Below are positions 58,360 through 64,000 of a stretch of DNA of 64,000 nucleotides, piece by piece. The stretch spans positions 4,960,001 through 5,024,000 of the forward strand of contig JAWZSP010000001.1 in NCBI GenBank assembly GCA_034401135.1, given 5' to 3'. Made by a program: the position numbers and the translations under genes. The first letter of the stretch is position 1. Each line of letters begins with the position of its first letter. The notes under the pieces were generated by a model. That model did not search any database, had not been told where the DNA came from, and was given only the letters and a program-made list of their open reading frames with translations. Source of the stretch: Volutella citrinella. Lineage: Eukaryota > Ascomycota > Sordariomycetes > Hypocreales > Nectriaceae.

Positions 58360-59527
58360 GAGAAAGGATCAGATGGCAGGAGCTGCAGGTGCGACAGCAA
58401 GAGCATGGGAAGAGCAACAGCAGCAGGGCAACACTTGCCCCAGAAAAAAACGAGCATGGCCACCGTGAGCCGCCAATCCGAATTTTCCTCACTAACACGA
58501 TGAGCTATCGTGACACGCAACGAGGTTGAAGTACTGTACCGTGCTGAGTACTGGGTAAGGCATCCACTTGGGCCATGATTTTTTTTTTCGCTCTCACTTC
58601 CCGGCACCACCCCTCCCGGCGCTGGTTCTCTCTCCTTCGGCCTGCCAAGTCTGTCTGGTGTCGTTCCTGTCAGTTGCTACAAGCACCCTCACGCTTGCGT
58701 GGCGTGCCTGCTTGCCATCCACGGCGGGTGTAACCATGTGCTCGTGAGGAGCTTCCTCAGACCTCTCCGACTGACCGTCAGTCTCTGGCCACCCCCTCAT
58801 GCAATGGCTGGTGAATGACGGCTCCATGCCAGTAGAGCAATTTACGGCGTGGATTGCACCACGATGGGCAACTCTCGCCGACTGGTGTCAGCAGTTCGCG
58901 GGGAGACACCACCACCGCCGTCGCCACTGGGAAAAAAAGGTGACTCAAAGCCCGCATTGGCTGGTTGCACTTGTGAGGCGCCATGCTGTGCGATGTCATC
59001 GTGACTTGGCATCAAGCTTGCCGTCCTTCTCCGCACCCCATTTTTTGTTGTTGCGCCCTTTGGAGTGTCACCACCCCAATGCCTGACGCCCAAGATTGAG
59101 TTGAGTTGGTGGGCAGCATTTCTAAGCCTTGGGCTTTGTCATCGGCAGTTTGCGCCCTTCTCTTGTCAAATTCCCTTGATGATCATTGCTCGACTTGCTC
59201 AGCATGATTTCCCCTCACTCGCCTGCTGTCTATATTAGACCGTTGGCTTGTCCGTCCCGTCTTCCAGGCTTCTCAAGTCTCGATCACGACCCCAACTGGT
59301 GTCCCCATCCCGTCCCATTCCACAGGCAAACAAGCAGCCCACCCACGGTGCACTTACATCACTCCCACCCACTCCTCTCTTACTCGGCCCACGCCCCTCC
59401 CCGGTCAGCACCTCATAGACTTAGACGGCGGATACAGTACCGACTCAGCAAGGTACGTACGGTATTGGCACTGCTAGCTAGGCCCCGGCCAGCCCAGAGC
59501 CCAGCATCGGAACAGATATATATCACG

Positions 59528-61036
59528 ATGGCGTCGCCTTCCACCATGGCCGCGACCACCTCACACATCGGCAAACTCACTCAGGACATCATGTCTGCCC
59601 TCGCCAACGAGCCTGGACCTCGCTCTGGTCGCCCTCACCTGAACAAGGGAGGCATCGACATCAAGATCGACAACCACTTTGCCTCCAAGGCTTACACGAC
59701 GGGCTCGGCCATCCGCGGCCATGTCATTGTCAACTCGCCGCGCCCCGTGGCCTTTGACGAGTTGGAGATTTTCTTCACCGGCGCGGCATACACGCGTATT
59801 GACTTTGTGAACCAGTATGCCAGCTACGCCGCCAGGCCGTTTATGAAGCTGCGCATGCCCATTCCCGCCTCAGACTTCCCTGACCCGCGCGTCTTCGAGG
59901 CCGGCCGCACTTATAACATCCCCTTCCACTTCGTCGTCCCTCACCAGCTCACACTCGGCGCCTGCACCCATCACGTCGACTCCCTGGCGGTGCGCGATGC
60001 CCACCTTCGCTTGCCTCCCACCATGGGCTTTTGGGAGAGCGACGACCAGTCCCCCGACATGGCGCACATTGAGTACGCCGTGCGGGCCCAGGCGCGCCAT
60101 GCCGGCGTCCAGGAGCTAGAGGCGTATCACATGGTCAAGGTGCTGCCCTCGATGCCCGAGGATGCGCCCCTCGACGTCACCGCCAAGGACGAGCGCTATC
60201 AGCTGTCCAAAGCCAAGACGATCCGCAAGAACATCTTCTCCGCCAAGCAAGGCAAGCTGACCGCGACCGCCTCCCAGCCTGGCGCCATCATGCTCTCGGC
60301 CGACGCACTGCGTGCCGGCGAGACGCTGATGCGCGTCAACCTGGACTTTGTGCCGTCCGGTAACAACGCCGCGCCTCCCAAGATCAACTCTGTCAGTGCC
60401 AAGCTGCACACCACCACCTTCTTCAGCAACGCCCCAATGGCCCAGCTGCCTCACCTGGGCAGCCGCGTCAAGCAAGCGTCGAACCCGACCCTGACCTACT
60501 CGACCACCCACACCATCAGCCTCGCCGCGCTGGACGACGTCAACTGGGAGCACGAGAGCCTCTGCTCGCGCCGCAGCTCGAGCTACTCGTCCTCCCCCGA
60601 CGAGGATGCCTCCGAGTCCGACAGCCAGTCTGGCTCTCGCCGCGGCGCCAGCCCAACCAACGCCCCTGATCACCGACTCGTGGCAGCTCTGGACATCCCC
60701 TTCACGCTGCCCACGGGCAACAAGGTGTTCCTCCCTTCCTTCCAGTCGTGCATCACCGCGCGTTCCTACACCGTCAACCTGACACTCTCAGTTGGCCCTA
60801 TGAACACCAACATCAACCTCGCCGTGCCGCTCCAGGTGGCTGTTGAGAGCACCTGCGATTCATCGGATAGCGACCTCCCCTCGTTCGAGGCCGCCGTGGC
60901 AGAGGCCGAGGAGCGAGACGCTGATATGCACCTCCAGCCTCGTCTCATGCAGGTGCCCTCTGCACGTTACCAGGGCTCCAGCAACTTGCCCGGGTACGAG
61001 GATCTGCTTGGCCGCCGTGCGGTCACTGCAGCTTAA
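59528..61036 (+). CDS. Arrestin-like (alpha-arrestin/Bul-type) adaptor protein
   Basis: Single exon, 502 aa from the ATG at 59528. The N-terminal arrestin fold is read from GIDIKIDNHFASKAYTTGSAIRGHVIVNSPRPVAF (first shown 20: GIDIKIDNHFASKAYTTGSA) and DELEIFFTGAAYTRIDF. VFEAGRTYNIPFHFVVPHQL is the typical mid-domain strand pair. A Ser/Asp-rich acidic insert (SSSYSSSPDEDASESDSQSG, about 355-375) interrupts the C-terminal domain, which ends with LPSFQSCITARSYTVNLTLS. The tail has LPGY, an LPxY motif of the kind bound by WW domains of Rsp5/Nedd4 ubiquitin ligases. Fungal arrestins link such ligases to plasma-membrane transporters for endocytosis; which cargo is unknown. The frame is open upstream to 59186, but that part is C-rich leader and reads like non-coding DNA. 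Confidence 0.8.
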   Translation: MASPSTMAATTSHIGKLTQDIMSALANEPGPRSGRPHLNKGGIDIKIDNHFASKAYTTGSAIRGHVIVNSPRPVAFDELEIFFTGAAYTRIDFVNQYASYAARPFMKLRMPIPASDFPDPRVFEAGRTYNIPFHFVVPHQLTLGACTHHVDSLAVRDAHLRLPPTMGFWESDDQSPDMAHIEYAVRAQARHAGVQELEAYHMVKVLPSMPEDAPLDVTAKDERYQLSKAKTIRKNIFSAKQGKLTATASQPGAIMLSADALRAGETLMRVNLDFVPSGNNAAPPKINSVSAKLHTTTFFSNAPMAQLPHLGSRVKQASNPTLTYSTTHTISLAALDDVNWEHESLCSRRSSSYSSSPDEDASESDSQSGSRRGASPTNAPDHRLVAALDIPFTLPTGNKVFLPSFQSCITARSYTVNLTLSVGPMNTNINLAVPLQVAVESTCDSSDSDLPSFEAAVAEAEERDADMHLQPRLMQVPSARYQGSSNLPGYEDLLGRRAVTAA

Positions 61037-62914
61037 TAGAGCACACAGCCTCCCTCTGCAAGGTTGTGCGCTTGGCTCATATTGAGCAATAATGAAAACT
61101 AATAGCGGAAGGTTTTGTGTGTTTTGCATATGAGGGAGGAACAGGAATGATGCCACGACTCTTCTTCGTTTTGCTTCTAGCTATTTGCGAAGGGGAACAT
61201 GGACACAGCATTTGTTTCCAGCGAGGAGTTGACGATGTTTGCTACCAAACTGCAACGGCTGCATATTTTTTTTTTTTCTAGACTGGTTTTACGCATTTTG
61301 GTTTCAAGCGAGGGGGTGCAATAGGAATTGGCGAATTATCAAAAGCACTGGGGATTCCTTTGATGAAAACTACTAATTCACCTGTCATGGCGGACTTGAT
61401 GCCTATGGAAGAGACTATATAGAAAGCATAGACTTGCCACACAATACGTACTTGGGTACTTTCAGTTGAGGTTCTCGTCATTGCATGTATGCATACTCGT
61501 CTGTGTAAATGCAAGTGCCTCGCTCCTTGGGAGACAACTTGACGAAGAAAGGGGAGGGCTGTAGCATGCAACACGAAAAGCAACGAGGTCTAGATCAGGA
61601 CGACAAGCATCGTGAACCCCGGGATCGGCCGATGGAAGAGACAACAGCCTCCGTCTCGTTGCCGGCCGGCGGCGGGTGGGCCACGTGTTTCGGGACGCCC
61701 GACGCCCCTGGGTGACGCTTTCCGGGGTCGTGGAAGGAGATGCTCTCCAACTGCGATAACAGGACAAGCATGATCTGGTCTCCGACGACCAGTGGGGCTT
61801 TTCTTTAGGGACCTGGGGGCGCTAGATGCCTGCGTCCTTCCCGCTTTTAGCTGCAGCTGTAGCGGGATATGTCCCGCCACGCCCCCAAAAGGTCCCCTGG
61901 CCTCGCTTGTGTAGCGCTGCGAAATGCGAACCCGGTGCTGCACAACAGGGCCTGTCTCGCCGCACGGACCAAGTCATGGACAGTGGTCGCAGCAGCTGTG
62001 GCAGGCACCGCAAGGACGGGACTGGCGCCCAAAACGGCCAAACAAGAGGTCCTGGGGCGTTCTGACTGGCTGACAGCTGATGGCCGGCACCTGGTCAAAG
62101 CTCGTGCTGTCTCTTCCGATCGCCCTATTGCACACGCTTAGCCTTGAGATAGATAAGATTCATGCGAGCAATGGCTGTGGCTGACACCTGCCGCCGCTGT
62201 CATGATATACTGGCCGATACGACGGCTCTTGGGAGAGACTGGGTACTTGCATGCAAAGCCCACAGCCCAGAAATGCTAACAACTGGATATAGACCGTCTC
62301 TGAGGGAATGCATGCGGCTGTCCACGCACGTTAGCAAATAGCTTACTATATTGCTATGTCCTGAATATGCTTCCTGGCCTCAGTACACTGTGTTCAAAAT
62401 CGGCCGTCCAAAGGGCATGCGCAAAGCGAAGCACCTCAACGCCTACTTAGGTATGCACCATCCTGCCCTCGAGGATCAACTTGCTATTTAATCCATCTCG
62501 AAATTTAGTAGAAATCTAGGAGCAACACGCCCTTTCATGTTACAACACTCCCTTCCATGTCACAACGCTCCCTTCCATGTCAAAAAATGTCGGCGACAGG
62601 GCGTGCTGCGTCAGTAACTGGCCAATCAAGCGGAATAACGGAATTAACTGAGCGTTTAGGGCGAAGCGCTGCCGCCACCGGAATTCAAGTCTCGGTATCA
62701 ACCTGCCAGTTCCGAGTCCATCCCGCACCTGCCAACTTTTCTGCAGATTTTGTGGATATTTCGACATCGGCATCTCAACGCGGGGCCTGCCCGCAGCCCC
62801 ATTTATGATGCCTGTCATCCGATACAAGAAGGGGAGGGGTTCGCCCTCGGTTTTGACGTCCAACACCGGCTCACCAGTGACCGACTGACTGACTGACCAA
62901 AAACGGCTGCCACC
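61037..62914. other. Intergenic upstream of the decarboxylase
   Basis: 1.9 kb. It contains a poly-T run at about 61266-61278, a 20-bp tandem repeat at 62531-62583, and a short GACT run just before the decarboxylase ATG. No gene is recognised. Confidence 0.5.
62531..62583 (+). repeat. 20-bp tandem repeat, about 2.6 copies
   Basis: Copies start at 62531, 62551 and 62571 (CCTTCCATGTCACAACGCTC in the second). The first copy differs from the second at three places, all C/T or G/A. The third breaks off after about 13 bases. It lies about 330 bases before the decarboxylase start, in its likely promoter. Confidence 0.85.
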
Positions 62915-64000
62915 ATGGACGCGCAACAGTTTCGAGAGGCGGCCAAGGCGACCGTTGACGAGAGTAAGTCGTGCAACCCCATTCTCCATTCAGTTGAGAC
63001 ACACATGCTGCCGCTGCCCCTCCCCCGCACTCATGGCACCGGACCTCGACGATCTTGTCCTCGATGCTGACTGATGATGAATAGTTGCCGACTACTACGA
63101 AAACATCTCCTCCCGCCGCGTCGTCTCTGATGTCCAGCCCGGCTACCTGCGCCCTCTCCTCCCGTCGTCGGCCCCCCTCGAGGGCGAGCCGTGGTCGGCC
63201 ATCCACGCCGACATCGAGTCCAAGATCATGCCTGGCATCACGCACTGGGCGAGCCCGGGCTTCATGGCCTTCTTCCCTTGCAGCTCGAGCTACCCGGCCG
63301 CGCTGGCCGAGATGTACATCAACGCCTTCAACGGCGCCCACTTCAACTGGATCTGCAGCCCCGCCGCCACCGAGCTCGAGACCATTGTGCTGGACTGGCT
63401 CGCCCAGGCCCTGGGACTTCCTGAGTGCTACACCAGCGGCGGCTCTACCCACGGCGGCGGCGTCATCCACGGCAGCGCCAGCGAGGCCATCCTGACCGTC
63501 ATGGTCGCCGCGCGGGACAAGTACCTGGCCGCTGCCACCGCCCACCTGCCCGAGGGCAGCGAGGAGAAGGAGGAGGCCCTCTGGAAGCACCGCAGCAAGC
63601 TCGTCGCCCTCGGCAGCGCAGGCACCCACTCGAGCACCAAGAAGGCCGCCCAGGTCCTCGGCATCCGCTTCGCCACCATCCCCGTCACCGAGGCCGACGG
63701 CTACTCCCTGACGGGCGAGGCGCTGCTGAAGACGCTGGCCGACCTGCGCGCCCGCGGCCTCGAGCCCTTCTACCTCACCGCCACACTGGGCAGCACCGAC
63801 GTCTGCGCCGTCGACCGCTTCGAGAGCATCGCCGAGGCCCTCGCGCCCGCGGCTGGCACGCCCGACGAGATCTGGGTCCACGTCGACGCCGCCTACGCCG
63901 GGTCGGCCCTGATCCTCGAGGAGAACCAGCCGCTGGCCCGCCCCACGGCCTCGTTCCACTCCTTCAACTTCAACCCGCACAAGTGGATGCTCACGGCCTT
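62915..64000 (+). CDS. PLP-dependent aromatic amino acid decarboxylase (5' part, runs off the window)
   Basis: Exon 1 is 62915-62963 (MDAQQFREAAKATVDE), the intron is 121 bp, and exon 2 runs from 63085 past the end of the window. About 321 residues are visible of an expected roughly 500. The group II decarboxylase pattern is clear: DYYENISSRRVVSDVQPGYL, then HWASPGFMAFFPCSSSYPA, NWICSPAATELETIVLDWL, a PLP-phosphate region GGVIHGSASEAILTVMVAAR, the Asp contacting the PLP ring in WVHVDAAYAGSA, and the Schiff-base Lys in NFNPHKWM (residue about 316). Members decarboxylate tryptophan, tyrosine or DOPA, and in fungi they often belong to alkaloid or other secondary metabolite pathways. Substrate and cluster membership cannot be judged because the flank is missing. 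Confidence 0.93.

Larger units (their letters stand above)
53133..59527. other. 6.4-kb stretch without a recognisable gene
   Basis: No protein family, intron pattern or RNA gene was recognised. The longest frames (56018-56587 +, 57953-58468 +) are compositionally odd (Arg/Gly/Pro-rich) and unfamiliar. Small features are an (AT)8 run at 53373-53388, a perfect 16-bp palindrome at 58344-58359 and a poly-T run near 58579. The last 350 bases are C-rich and hold the arrestin gene's leader; a GGTACGTACGG site near 59452 may be a 5' UTR intron donor. Confidence 0.45.

Noticed and set aside
59186..59527. In-frame upstream extension of the arrestin-like protein
   Set aside because: Pro/His/Ser-rich, C-rich DNA typical of a leader, with no ATG in good context. 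The conserved part begins well after 59528.
62871..63980. 369-codon open frame on - opposite the decarboxylase
   Set aside because: Shadow of a GC-rich coding exon. The + strand has all decarboxylase motifs and a good intron.

Overview
This window looks like nuclear DNA of a filamentous ascomycete (Pezizomycotina), most probably a Sordariomycete and perhaps Hypocreales. The reasons are short GT..AG introns (mostly 50-130 bp) with CTAAC/CTGAC-type branch sites, pyrimidine-rich tracts upstream of start codons, single widely spaced genes on both strands, and a spliced arginine attenuator peptide in front of a carbamoyl-phosphate synthase small-subunit gene, as in Neurospora arg-2. The order-level placement is inference. 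No bacterial operons, rRNA, tRNA, CRISPR arrays or intact transposons were seen.

Layout: 1-5080 no convincing gene; 5081-8560 (+) F-box/WD/UIM protein (Ufo1-like); 9961-12588 (-) GPI-anchored Ser/Thr-rich wall protein; 16200-19006 (+) membrane-anchored aspartic-protease-like protein lacking one catalytic Asp; 19536-21529 (-) Tah18-type diflavin reductase; 24329-25924 (+) RRM-RGG-RRM protein (Sbp1-like); 27260-28496 (+) ArfGAP of Gcs1 type; 29139-30147 (+) electron transfer flavoprotein beta; 32281-34208 (+) arginine attenuator uORF plus CPA1/arg-2; 34776-36602 (-) SAP-RRM-RGG protein; 38827-39961 (-) DJ-1/PfpI protein; 41400-44613 (+) hamartin (TSC1); 45445-50399 (+) NACHT-WD40 NLR-like STAND protein; 51539-53132 (+) ZIP (Ke4-type) zinc transporter; 53133-59527 a 6.4 kb stretch without a recognisable gene; 59528-61036 (+) arrestin-like protein; 62915-end (+) PLP-dependent aromatic amino acid decarboxylase, cut by the window edge.

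Most genes are housekeeping and functionally independent: cytosolic Fe-S assembly (Tah18), mitochondrial electron transfer (ETF beta), arginine synthesis (CPA1), TOR signalling (TSC1), vesicle traffic (ArfGAP), zinc transport (ZIP), ubiquitin-linked regulation (F-box/UIM, arrestin) and RNA binding. The more accessory part consists of the two surface proteins at 10-19 kb and the NLR at 45-50 kb. The strongest regulatory feature is the uORF at 32281-32682. Its 24 codons are spread over three exons, the middle one only 13 nt long, so splicing itself should decide whether the arginine-sensing peptide exists in the mRNA.
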